Below are positions 1 through 5,938 of a stretch of 6,486 nucleotides of DNA, piece after piece. The notes under the pieces were generated by a model. It was not told the origin of the DNA and searched no databases. It saw only the letters and a program-made list of their open reading frames with translations. Position numbers and translations under genes: made by a program. The DNA is taken from positions 1 to 6,486 of the forward strand of contig JANOBY010000037.1 in the NCBI GenBank assembly GCA_031411935.1, given 5' to 3'. This DNA comes from JAQGHR01 sp031411935 (GTDB lineage Bacteria > Planctomycetota > Planctomycetia > Isosphaerales > Isosphaeraceae). Every line of letters begins with the position of its first letter. Within the stretch, counting starts at the first letter, position 1.

Positions 1-2685
1 GCACCATCGCCTCCACCAATCGATGGGCCTCAGCTCGAGCCACGCGGGTTCCTCGTCGAACAGAAGCCAGACGGCGAGCATGTGACCGACGAGGACGGTA
101 TTCAACGGGAGCGTTCGGCACATCTCAGGGTCGTCCGAGGGCTCCGTGAGCAGGCTCTTTGCGGACTTGATGATCCTGGCACGCGTCGTCCCATCGGCGG
201 ACTTCCACCCGGACGTCTCAGTGAGAAACCTCTGGAGTTCGAAGCGAGCGTTACCCGGCGCCTGGTTGAGATTACGTCCGAAATGGAAGAAGAACCTGGG
301 ATCTTTCGTTTCCGCAAGCTCGAGCGTCAATCGGACCTGCACGTCAGGCGGTGGAGACTGCGACTCCTGCGGCTCAGAATCATGTCGACGCATCTGCATC
401 GCATAAATTCTTCGGTACCGAATGGCCTCCTCGCCATGCAGGTCGACGCTCAAAGGGTAGTCCAACCTCGCTCGAATCGGCTCATGATCCCGGTACTTGA
501 GCCACGCCTCGACGGCTTCATAGCTGTCGAAGATGGGGAGCACGCGCGCGAATTCCGCATAGCGCTCTCGCTCTCCCTCATTTCGCGAAGGGTCCACCGC
601 ATTTTCGAGCAGCCAGATAAAATCGTCCACCGTGACCAGGCCGGGCGTTTGGTGGGCAATCCACCCGAGCTCGTCGGCTTCGACGGCGCAGGCCGCGAGT
701 CGCCCCAGCAAAGGGCGGCGCACATCTGGCCTCGCGATCAAGGGGGCCGGCGCCTCAACCTCGCTCTGCCACAAAATGTCTCGCTTGATCGCGTCCAGCG
801 GCGAGTGCGTGTGGCGGCGAGCGGACTCAATGAGGAGCTCACAGAGGGCTCCACTGATCCGCAAGTCATCGAGCTCGGAGATAGCCCCGTGAGCAATACG
901 CTGCACGATGCGGTCGGTTGGGCTCGTGCTCAGCTCTGGCCCTACAGCCTCTTTCGCCCAAAGTAGGCCGGCGAGTCGGTCTCCCCGCGCATCGAAGCCC
1001 GCTCGATCCAGGTCGCAGACGAACCCGAAATAGGCGCCGTGCAACCGTTGATCTCGCCACGGAGTCAGTTCCGCAAGGAGCTCTTCATCCGACAGATCGT
1101 CAGGCCAGCAGCAGTGGAGGGCGAGGCCTTTGAGCTCCGCGTCCGGATCCGCTGGCGACCCGGCGATCAATGGTTTGAGGCGCCGCTTCACCTCGCGGAG
1201 GCCTTGTCGTTTTAGCACATATCCCGCGGAGATGCGGGGATGAAGCGGACATGTTGGGTCCAGGACGAGGTCGGCCAAAGCTTCATGGAGTTCGAGTAGC
1301 CCCCATTCCGCGATAATCTCGATGGCAAGCTCCAAGACGTCTTCGCACCCATCGCCTCGTTCGTCCAGGACTGCCCGCAAGTCCTTGTGGGCATCGTTGT
1401 AGCGAAGACCTGCGAGCGGAAGGCCTTCCCGATGGAGTATTCCATCGGTCATTTCGCGCATCCGGAATCGTCCGAGAAAGCCGAGCGTGGCTCGGCGGCG
1501 GAGTGTCTCGTCGGCAACGTCCGAGAGTCCGATCACCTCGGGGTCGGACTCAGCCACCCACTGGGCCAGACCGACGTTTTCGCTCGCCGCAAACGCGGCC
1601 ACCTCGCGGAGTGGCCCCGCGACTCCGGCCTGGGCTCCGAGGCTGGATGCGAGGAGGGAGCGAGCCTGGTGCGGGAGGAGGGTAGCGATCCTCCTGCCCG
1701 CGAGATATTCGGTGATCTGGCGATGGATGAATCGAAATCGATTCGGGCCGTCACCATCGCAAAGGCCGCAGGATGCGAGCGCCCTGAGAAGGCGCTCATC
1801 GAGCGCCCGCCCTTCGCTCGGGAGCCGAGATAGCTCAAGCCATCCCAGGGCACCAGACCGAGGCTCGTCTCCCAGGTCGATGACATCGCATCCCGAAAGG
1901 GCGCAAAGGCATGCCAGTCGCTCAGCCGCGTCGATCAAGATGGGTGGAGGAATGTCGCTCGTAGTGCCGATCTCCCTGCGTTCCTCTCGTTCCGAGGAGA
2001 GGACTTCTACCGCCCGAGCAAAAAGCTCCTTTCGATTGCTCGCCAGTCGCCCCTGTTGGCGGAAAAGCCGAATGAGCATGCGGAGAGTGAGCGGCTGCCG
2101 AGCGACAGCGATGACGTTCGCCCTTTGTATTTGCTCATAAAAGAATTTGCCGTCGACACCCTCCGATGTTGACACTCTTTGGATGTCCGCGTCCGAAAGG
2201 GGCTCAAGCGATGCCGCCCTGACCAACTCGTCGCCGTACACTGCCCTCAGGGCCGCCTCGATGCGTCGTGGCCAGACTGCTGAGCGGCAGGAAACGCGGA
2301 TGTGGGGCCTCGATCGTCGGAGTCGCTTATCGATCCATTGCTCCAAGATCTGTCCCGTCGTGACGACTGGAACCATTGCTTCGTCAACCGCGTCCAAGCA
2401 GATCACGGTCTCATTCGTGGCCTTATCCGAGAGAGCCTCGAGGGCCGCAGCCAAACCGTCGGGCGTCGATGCCGACGCGCCTAGCTGGAGACACCTCACG
2501 TCGGCATTGTGGTCTGGATGATGCTCGCCCAGAAACGCGAGTTCGAATGACTTCCCGCTGCCTGCGGGGCCAATCAGGCAGCAAACCGGCGTTTTGAGCA
2601 AGTCGGCAGTCGTGAGTATTTCCGCCCCCTCGCCGTTTGTATTGGCTAGAATTCTCCAGCGCCGCTCGATTGGCCAACGACTCAT
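1..2685 (-). CDS. NACHT/STAND-type P-loop ATPase, C-terminus cut by window edge
   Basis: One minus-strand frame is open from the stop at 2809-2811 to the left edge with no stop, giving about 895 residues from the ATG at 2685. The Walker A motif GPAGSGKS is at residues 39-46. A NACHT-style Walker B, ICLDAVDEA, is at 95-103, with the D-x-x-DE arrangement of the family. A sensor-like SCRSAVWP is at 132-139, then RQPLTLRML at 196-204 and HRQITEYLA at 321-329, resembling the post-NACHT winged-helix region. The rest is leucine-rich and helical, with ELKGLALHCCWPDDL near 517. Such proteins are ATP-driven signalling switches, many of them in anti-phage defence; the ligand and output here are unknown. 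Only 38 residues precede Walker A, so no N-terminal effector is present and any effector should be C-terminal or separate. ATG 2685 is preferred because GGAGA lies 9 nt upstream; ATG 2715 (10 residues longer) is the alternative. P-loop and NACHT-like assignment is strong; subfamily is not. Confidence 0.85.
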   Translation of the reverse strand, partial: MSRWPIERRWRILANTNGEGAEILTTADLLKTPVCCLIGPAGSGKSFELAFLGEHHPDHNADVRCLQLGASASTPDGLAAALEALSDKATNETVICLDAVDEAMVPVVTTGQILEQWIDKRLRRSRPHIRVSCRSAVWPRRIEAALRAVYGDELVRAASLEPLSDADIQRVSTSEGVDGKFFYEQIQRANVIAVARQPLTLRMLIRLFRQQGRLASNRKELFARAVEVLSSEREERREIGTTSDIPPPILIDAAERLACLCALSGCDVIDLGDEPRSGALGWLELSRLPSEGRALDERLLRALASCGLCDGDGPNRFRFIHRQITEYLAGRRIATLLPHQARSLLASSLGAQAGVAGPLREVAAFAASENVGLAQWVAESDPEVIGLSDVADETLRRRATLGFLGRFRMREMTDGILHREGLPLAGLRYNDAHKDLRAVLDERGDGCEDVLELAIEIIAEWGLLELHEALADLVLDPTCPLHPRISAGYVLKRQGLREVKRRLKPLIAGSPADPDAELKGLALHCCWPDDLSDEELLAELTPWRDQRLHGAYFGFVCDLDRAGFDARGDRLAGLLWAKEAVGPELSTSPTDRIVQRIAHGAISELDDLRISGALCELLIESARRHTHSPLDAIKRDILWQSEVEAPAPLIARPDVRRPLLGRLAACAVEADELGWIAHQTPGLVTVDDFIWLLENAVDPSRNEGERERYAEFARVLPIFDSYEAVEAWLKYRDHEPIRARLDYPLSVDLHGEEAIRYRRIYAMQMRRHDSEPQESQSPPPDVQVRLTLELAETKDPRFFFHFGRNLNQAPGNARFELQRFLTETSGWKSADGTTRARIIKSAKSLLTEPSDDPEMCRTLPLNTVLVGHMLAVWLLFDEEPAWLELRPIDWWRRWC

Positions 2686-2694
2686 CGGCGCGGA

Positions 2695-2699
2695 TCTCC
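2695..2699 (-). promoter_or_regulatory. Ribosome binding site of the NACHT-like gene
   Basis: Minus-strand GGAGA lies 9 nt before the ATG at 2685. It favours that start over the ATG at 2715, for which the original DNA before IS insertion offers only a GGAG about 16 nt away. It lies outside the insertion sequence, so it survived the insertion. Confidence 0.5.
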
Positions 2700-2716
2700 A
2701 TACACACAAGGGCATA

Positions 2717-2724
2717 ATAAAGAT
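2717..2724. repeat. Target site duplication, left copy
   Basis: ATAAAGAT directly abuts the left inverted repeat and is identical to the 8 bases following the right inverted repeat. Eight bases is the usual duplication length for ISL3-family insertion. Confidence 0.93.
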
Positions 2725-2749
2725 GGCTCTCCCGCAGAAACCGTGGGTG
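2725..2749 (+). repeat. Left terminal inverted repeat of the ISL3-family element
   Basis: The 25 bases beginning GGCTCTCCCGCAGAAAC match the reverse complement of 4079-4103 at 21 of 25 positions, including uninterrupted blocks GCAGAAAC and GTGGGTG. This outer end lies 39 bp from the ATPase start at 2685. Confidence 0.92.
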
Positions 2750-2843
2750 CATGAACGGCCTTTGAGGGAATCGATCACATCCCGGGACACCCCTCGGACA
2801 TGATGGAGTTACCACGCTTCATCAGGTCCGGGAGTGCCCCAGG

Positions 2844-4097
2844 ATGCGTCTCCAGACGATCCTCAATCGCGTCGAGAAGTTCAAGTCGTTCGCCTACGGT
2901 GAGGCCCACTTCGAGGAACAGGCCGACGGACCGGCTCTGGTGGTCCAGGTCCTCCCGCGCAAGAACAGCCGGCCGTACTGCTCCGGTTGCCTGCGGCGTG
3001 GTCGCCCTTACGATCACCTCAAGGAACGTCGGTTCGAGTTCGTCCCCCTCTGGGGAATCCTGGTGTTCCTCGCCTACCGGATGCGGCGAGTGGATTGCCC
3101 CCGGTGCGGGGTCACGGTCGAGATGGTGCCGTGGTCCGACGGCAAGAATCGACTGACGACCACCTATCGCTGGTTCCTGGCGAGTTGGGCCAGGCGCCTG
3201 AGTTGGGGCGAGGTCGGGGCGATCTTCCGGACCTCCTGGGATAGCGTCTGCCGGGCGGTGGAACATGCCGTGGAATGGGGCCTGGCCCACCGGGATCTGG
3301 GCGGGGTCACCGCGGTGGGGATTGACGAGGTCGCCTGGCAACGCGGGCACACCTACATGACGCTGCTCTACGACATCAGCGCGGGGTCGAAGCGGCTCCT
3401 GGCGGTGGCCGAGCGCCGGACCGAGGCGAGCCTGCGATCGTGCCTGGACGGCCTAGGTGAGGAGTTCTGCCCGAGGATTAAGTTCGTCTGTAGCGACATG
3501 TGGCAGCCCTACCTGAAGGTGATCGGGGAGCGGCTCGGGGGAGCGATCCACGTGCTGGACCGGTTCCACATCATGAAGCAATTCGGCAAGGCCCTCGACG
3601 AGATCCGGGCCGAGGAGACCAGGCGGCTGAAGCGAGACGGCTACGACCCGGTGCTGAGCAAGTCGCGTTGGTGCCTGCTGAAACGGCCGGAGAACCTGAC
3701 CGAGAAGCAGACGGTGAGGCTCTCGGAGCTGCTGAAGTACAACCTTCGGACGGTGCGTGCCTACCTGCTGCGGGAGGATTTCCAGAGGTCCTGGGAGTAT
3801 CGCGGCCCGTCGTGGGCGGGGAGGTTCCTGGATGAGTGGACTCGGCGAGTGATGCGCTCACGGCTGGAGCCGATGAAGAAGGTGGCCCGGACGCTACGGA
3901 ATCATCGGCCGCTGATCCTGAATTGGTTCCGGGCCAAGGGCGAGGTCTCATCGGGTGCGGTAGAGGGCCTGAACAACAAGGTGAAGTTGGTGACGAGAAA
4001 GTCATACGGATTTCGGACATCGAAGGTCGCGAAACTGGCCCTATTGCACAACCTCGGGCGGCTACCAGAGCCCGAACTCACCCACAGTTTCTGCTGA
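2844..4097 (+). CDS. tnp: ISL3-family DDE transposase
   Basis: The 417-residue protein catalyses cut-and-paste movement of the surrounding element and should bind its terminal repeats. An N-terminal zinc-binding region has CxxC pairs at C46/C49 and C85/C88. A helix-turn-helix-like stretch follows at about 115-145. The DDE catalytic core includes GIDEVAW (D161), CSDMW (D218) and SSGAVEGLNNKVK (E374), then the conserved R-K-S-Y-G-F segment near 385-390. LDRFH at 238-242 is also typical of the family. The length is normal and I see no frameshift or internal stop. The ATG at 2844 follows a GGGAG at 2829-2833. The stop codon lies inside the right inverted repeat, so the last residues (THSFC) are encoded by the terminus itself. 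Confidence 0.95.
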   Translation: MRLQTILNRVEKFKSFAYGEAHFEEQADGPALVVQVLPRKNSRPYCSGCLRRGRPYDHLKERRFEFVPLWGILVFLAYRMRRVDCPRCGVTVEMVPWSDGKNRLTTTYRWFLASWARRLSWGEVGAIFRTSWDSVCRAVEHAVEWGLAHRDLGGVTAVGIDEVAWQRGHTYMTLLYDISAGSKRLLAVAERRTEASLRSCLDGLGEEFCPRIKFVCSDMWQPYLKVIGERLGGAIHVLDRFHIMKQFGKALDEIRAEETRRLKRDGYDPVLSKSRWCLLKRPENLTEKQTVRLSELLKYNLRTVRAYLLREDFQRSWEYRGPSWAGRFLDEWTRRVMRSRLEPMKKVARTLRNHRPLILNWFRAKGEVSSGAVEGLNNKVKLVTRKSYGFRTSKVAKLALLHNLGRLPEPELTHSFC

Positions 4098-4103
4098 GGA
4101 GCC
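4079..4103 (-). repeat. Right terminal inverted repeat of the ISL3-family element
   Basis: Read on the minus strand from 4103, it begins GGCTCCTCAGCAGAAAC and matches the left repeat at 21 of 25 positions. It overlaps the last codons and stop of the transposase gene. Confidence 0.92.
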
Positions 4104-4111
4104 ATAAAGAT
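4104..4111. repeat. Target site duplication, right copy
   Basis: ATAAAGAT follows the right inverted repeat immediately and is identical to 2717-2724. Confidence 0.93.
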
Positions 4112-4210
4112 TTGGTCACTCCGCCGATGATACCAAGTTTAACTGGCCAGGCGAACACCGGCCCGCAAGGCGGGATTGAGCGGCTCTTACGCTTCTGCTC
4201 GAGTGGTGCG
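4112..4210 (-). other. Displaced native upstream region of the NACHT-like gene
   Basis: Before the IS arrived, these 99 bases joined 2716 through one copy of ATAAAGAT, giving a 138-bp gap between the recombinase stop and the ATPase ATG at 2685. In that reconstructed sequence an in-frame TAA lies 13 codons before the ATG at 2715, so the ATPase frame never continued into the recombinase. The stretch holds a CTGGCCAG palindrome (4143-4150) and a short CCCGC/GCGGG hairpin (4162-4174). I see no clear promoter; transcription may have entered from the recombinase. Confidence 0.55.
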
Positions 4211-5206
4211 TCAAAGCCCGAGCTTGGAGGCGGCATTCTCGCGGAATAGTGATCCGTCCCGAATGTATCGACGCATCACGGCGAGACTCTTGTGCCCCGA
4301 CTGATCCTGGATCGCCCGTTCCGAGACGCCCGCCATGGCCGCCTGCGTGATGAGGCCCGCCCTGAGCGAATGGGCCCCATATTTCCTGGTGCTCTTTCCG
4401 GCGGCGAGCAGGCTTCTCTTCACGACGTCGGACACCACCTGGCTCGAGAGCCGGGTCTCAAGTACGTGCCCGTGCTTGTTCACGGAGCGGAAGAGGGGAC
4501 CCTCGTCGATGCCTGAGTGCTCGAGCCAGGCCTGCACGGCCTTCACCGGGCAGGTCTCGGGATGCTCGCCGAACGGGATACCAATCTTCCTGCCCACGCC
4601 TACCTGGTCGGTCTTGCTCTTCCTGATGATGACGACGAGCCCTTCCTCGGCGATCGCAAGATCCGTCACGTCAATCGCCACCAACTCGCTCCGGCGCATC
4701 GCTCCCGCGTAACCCAACAGGATGAGCGCCCGGTCGCGGACGCCGAGGAGGGAGTCGGGGAGGTGCGCGATCATCTCGCGGATGTGCCGCGTGAGCGTCG
4801 GCTTCATGTGGGCCTGGGCCATGCCCTTCTCGCGGCAGATGCCGGCCCAGACGTAGCGGATTTGGGTGTGCTTCGTCGGCGACTCGAGGCCCGCGGCCCG
4901 GTGGGCCTCGGAGATGGTCGAGAGCCGACGCTGCAGGGTGCTCGTCTTCAAGGTAAGCGAGCGGTCGGCCAGGTAGTACGCGACCGTGTCGGGCGAAGCC
5001 GGCATCGAGGCACGGTGATACTTCTCGCACCACGAGGCGAAGTCGGCCCAGTCGGACCGGTAGCCGCGCCTGGTGTTCTCGGCCTTCGAGTCCTTGATGT
5101 ACTCCGACGCGCGGGCACCGAGATCCTCGAGCTTCGAGGCGATCGCCGCCGCGACGCGAGGCGACTGGTCGCGAGTAGGGGCATGCTCGTCTTGCTCGTT
5201 CGTCAT
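4211..5206 (-). CDS. Tyrosine recombinase/integrase
   Basis: This complete 331-residue site-specific recombinase cuts and rejoins DNA at paired core sites through a phosphotyrosine intermediate. An N-terminal SAM-like core-binding domain spans about 30-130 (TRRGYRSDWADFASWCEKY, then TSTLQRRLSTISEAHRAAG). The catalytic domain has Arg I in GAMRRSEL (R171), the beta-hairpin lysine in RKSKTDQ (K198), HSLRAG (H279, R282), SGHKS (H305) and the nucleophile in RRYIR (Y314). All active-site positions are present and the length is normal for the phage-integrase family. I do not see the extra segment of integron integrases. The ATG at 5206 lacks a good Shine-Dalgarno; a GTG at 5248 in the same frame is an alternative. 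It lies upstream of the NACHT-like gene on the same strand and diverges from the toxin-antitoxin pair. Its recombination site is not identified. Confidence 0.95.
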   Translation of the reverse strand: MTNEQDEHAPTRDQSPRVAAAIASKLEDLGARASEYIKDSKAENTRRGYRSDWADFASWCEKYHRASMPASPDTVAYYLADRSLTLKTSTLQRRLSTISEAHRAAGLESPTKHTQIRYVWAGICREKGMAQAHMKPTLTRHIREMIAHLPDSLLGVRDRALILLGYAGAMRRSELVAIDVTDLAIAEEGLVVIIRKSKTDQVGVGRKIGIPFGEHPETCPVKAVQAWLEHSGIDEGPLFRSVNKHGHVLETRLSSQVVSDVVKRSLLAAGKSTRKYGAHSLRAGLITQAAMAGVSERAIQDQSGHKSLAVMRRYIRDGSLFRENAASKLGL

Positions 5207-5230
5207 AGGGGGGGCGCGTCACCACTCTCT

Positions 5231-5266
5231 TCGCCGAACCGTACCACCGACCCGGCCGTTCGGCGA
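5231..5266. repeat. 9-bp inverted repeat upstream of the recombinase
   Basis: TCGCCGAAC (5231-5239) and GTTCGGCGA (5258-5266) are perfect inverse complements separated by 18 bases, ending 25 bp upstream of the recombinase ATG. It could be an operator for autoregulation or a recombinase binding site. The 18-bp gap is longer than the usual 6-8 bp overlap between core arms, and an inverted repeat of this length can occur by chance in a window this size. Confidence 0.4.
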
Positions 5267-5475
5267 GCGGAAATGCGGGGGGGTCCAACGCTGTCGGAAC
5301 GCGGCGGCGATGGTGGCGCTCAGGAGGTAGAGGCGGGGTGTACGACGCTCGCCAGCCCGCCTCGGATGAACGCCCGCGGGCCGATGGCCACGCGGTGGCT
5401 CGGGAGAAAGCTGACGTAACGGATCTCCCGTCGCCTCCGGCTGACAAAGGCCGACGGCAGGGATCAAATCGAAGC

Positions 5476-5504
5476 TGAACACGGGCCTCCACTTGTGATA
5501 CGAT
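5476..5504 (+). promoter_or_regulatory. Candidate promoter of the toxin-antitoxin pair
   Basis: TGAACA (5476-5481) and TACGAT (5499-5504) are separated by 17 bp and each match 4 of 6 consensus sigma-70 positions. A TG one base before the -10 (5496-5497) makes it an extended -10. Transcription would start near 5511 and leave a leader of about 145 nt before the antitoxin ATG, passing through the 10-bp inverted repeat. Confidence 0.35.
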
Positions 5505-5560
5505 GCCCGGAGGGACGCGCCTCAGTCCATTTGAGCGGGGATGCCGAGCGGGCTCGCTCA

Positions 5561-5600
5561 CCGCGACGGGGTCTCCTCTTGTACTATGCTCCCGTCGCGG
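5561..5600. promoter_or_regulatory. Candidate toxin-antitoxin operator: 10-bp inverted repeat around a -10-like box
   Basis: CCGCGACGGG (5561-5570) and CCCGTCGCGG (5591-5600) are perfect inverse complements. The 20-base spacer contains TACTAT (5582-5587), which matches the -10 consensus at 4 of 6 positions, although no good -35 precedes it. It sits 57-96 bp upstream of the antitoxin ATG, where antitoxins usually bind to repress their own operon. An RNA hairpin in the leader is the other reading. Confidence 0.5.
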
Positions 5601-5644
5601 GCCAACCCTCCCGACGTCAAGCCTTAGGTCCACGAGGAGAAGAG

Positions 5645-5650
5645 AGGGAG
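5645..5650 (+). promoter_or_regulatory. Ribosome binding site of the antitoxin
   Basis: AGGGAG lies 6 nt before the ATG at 5657. It decides the antitoxin start, because the same frame is open upstream to a possible start at 5495 that has no family-like sequence. Confidence 0.7.
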
Positions 5651-5656
5651 ACGATT

Positions 5657-5938
5657 ATGAACGTACATCTGACATTCAATCTTCCGCCCGGGGCCGAGCA
5701 GCGGCTTCGGGGCGAGAGCCCCGACCTCACCACGGCGGTGCGCGAGGGGTTCGCCGTGAATCTCTTCCGGCGGGGCATCCTGACGCACGCCGAGCTCGCG
5801 GAGACGCTGGGGCTGGACCGCTTCGAGACTGATGCCCTCCTCAAGCGGCATGAGGTGGCCGAGTACGCCTTGACGCACGAGGAGGTCGACGACGACGTGC
5901 GAGGCCTGCGGCCTCTCCTCGTGCCGGGTCGCCCGTGA
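5657..5938 (+). CDS. UPF0175-family antitoxin
   Basis: This 93-residue protein is the likely antitoxin of the pair. The segment from about 28 to 70 (AVREGFAVNLFRRGILTHAE, LAETLGL, DRFETDALLKRHEV) follows the UPF0175 pattern: an amphipathic helix, a short R-G-I-L-T turn, and a helix-turn-helix-like A-E-L-A-E-T-L-G-L followed by a helix ending in L-L-K-R-H. The N-terminal MNVHLTFNLP resembles the short beta-strand seen at the start of family members. The acidic tail (EEVDDDV, 75-81) could contact the basic toxin surface. It is expected to neutralise the PIN RNase and probably bind the upstream inverted repeat. The gene ends inside the toxin start (GTGA overlap), so the two are translationally coupled. 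Family assignment is from pattern memory and fits the partner well. Confidence 0.82.
   Translation: MNVHLTFNLPPGAEQRLRGESPDLTTAVREGFAVNLFRRGILTHAELAETLGLDRFETDALLKRHEVAEYALTHEEVDDDVRGLRPLLVPGRP

Larger units (their letters stand above)
2725..4103 (+). mobile_element. Complete ISL3-family insertion sequence, 1379 bp
   Basis: The element is bounded by 25-bp imperfect inverted repeats (21 of 25 positions match) starting GGCTC, and flanked by a perfect 8-bp direct repeat, ATAAAGAT. It contains one intact transposase gene on the plus strand. The length, the GGCTC ends, the 8-bp duplication and the transposase all fit the ISL3 family. The exact duplication and unbroken gene suggest a recent insertion of a possibly still active element. 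It sits between the tyrosine recombinase and the NACHT-like gene, with its transposase pointing away from the ATPase and towards the 3' end of the recombinase. Confidence 0.93.
5207..5656. other. Divergent intergenic control region, about 450 bp
   Basis: This lies between the starts of the recombinase (minus) and the antitoxin (plus). Open frames exist here on both strands because of the high GC, but their translations are arginine/proline-rich and match nothing I recognise, so I call it non-coding. It holds two runs of seven G (5208-5214 and 5277-5283), a 9-bp inverted repeat near the recombinase, a candidate promoter at 5476-5504, and a 10-bp inverted repeat around a -10-like box at 5561-5600. 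It is a sensible place to look for the recombinase's attachment site and for autoregulation of both genes. Confidence 0.6.

Noticed and set aside
82..966. Plus-strand open frame of 294 codons
   Set aside because: It is antisense and in the same codon phase as the NACHT-like gene, whose frame carries clear ATPase motifs. Its translation shows no recognisable domain and is arginine-rich.
1387..2521. Several plus-strand open frames (1387-1833, 1487-2140, 2147-2521)
   Set aside because: All lie antisense to the NACHT-like gene, have low-complexity basic translations and show no consistent ribosome binding sites.
2775..3350. Minus-strand open frame of 191 codons
   Set aside because: Antisense to the ISL3 transposase, with no family signature. 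The transposase has its zinc motifs and DDE residues intact.
4162..4174. CCCGC-AAG-GCGGG hairpin as a terminator for the recombinase
   Set aside because: The stem is only 5 bp and no T-run follows on the minus strand, so it is too weak to call a terminator.
4211..5206. Integron integrase with attI or gene-cassette array
   Set aside because: The integron-specific extra segment is not visible and there are no attC-like repeats nearby. It fits the general phage-integrase family better.
4517..5419. Plus-strand open frame of 300 codons
   Set aside because: Antisense to the tyrosine recombinase, which has all catalytic residues. The translation is rich in R, G and L with no known motif.
4671..5633. 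Minus-strand open frame of 320 codons overlapping the recombinase
   Set aside because: It is an out-of-frame shadow produced by high GC. The part beyond the recombinase is proline/arginine-rich and matches nothing I recognise.
5495..5656. In-frame N-terminal extension of the antitoxin from 5495
   Set aside because: The extension crosses the operator-like repeat and has no family similarity. A good ribosome binding site precedes the ATG at 5657.
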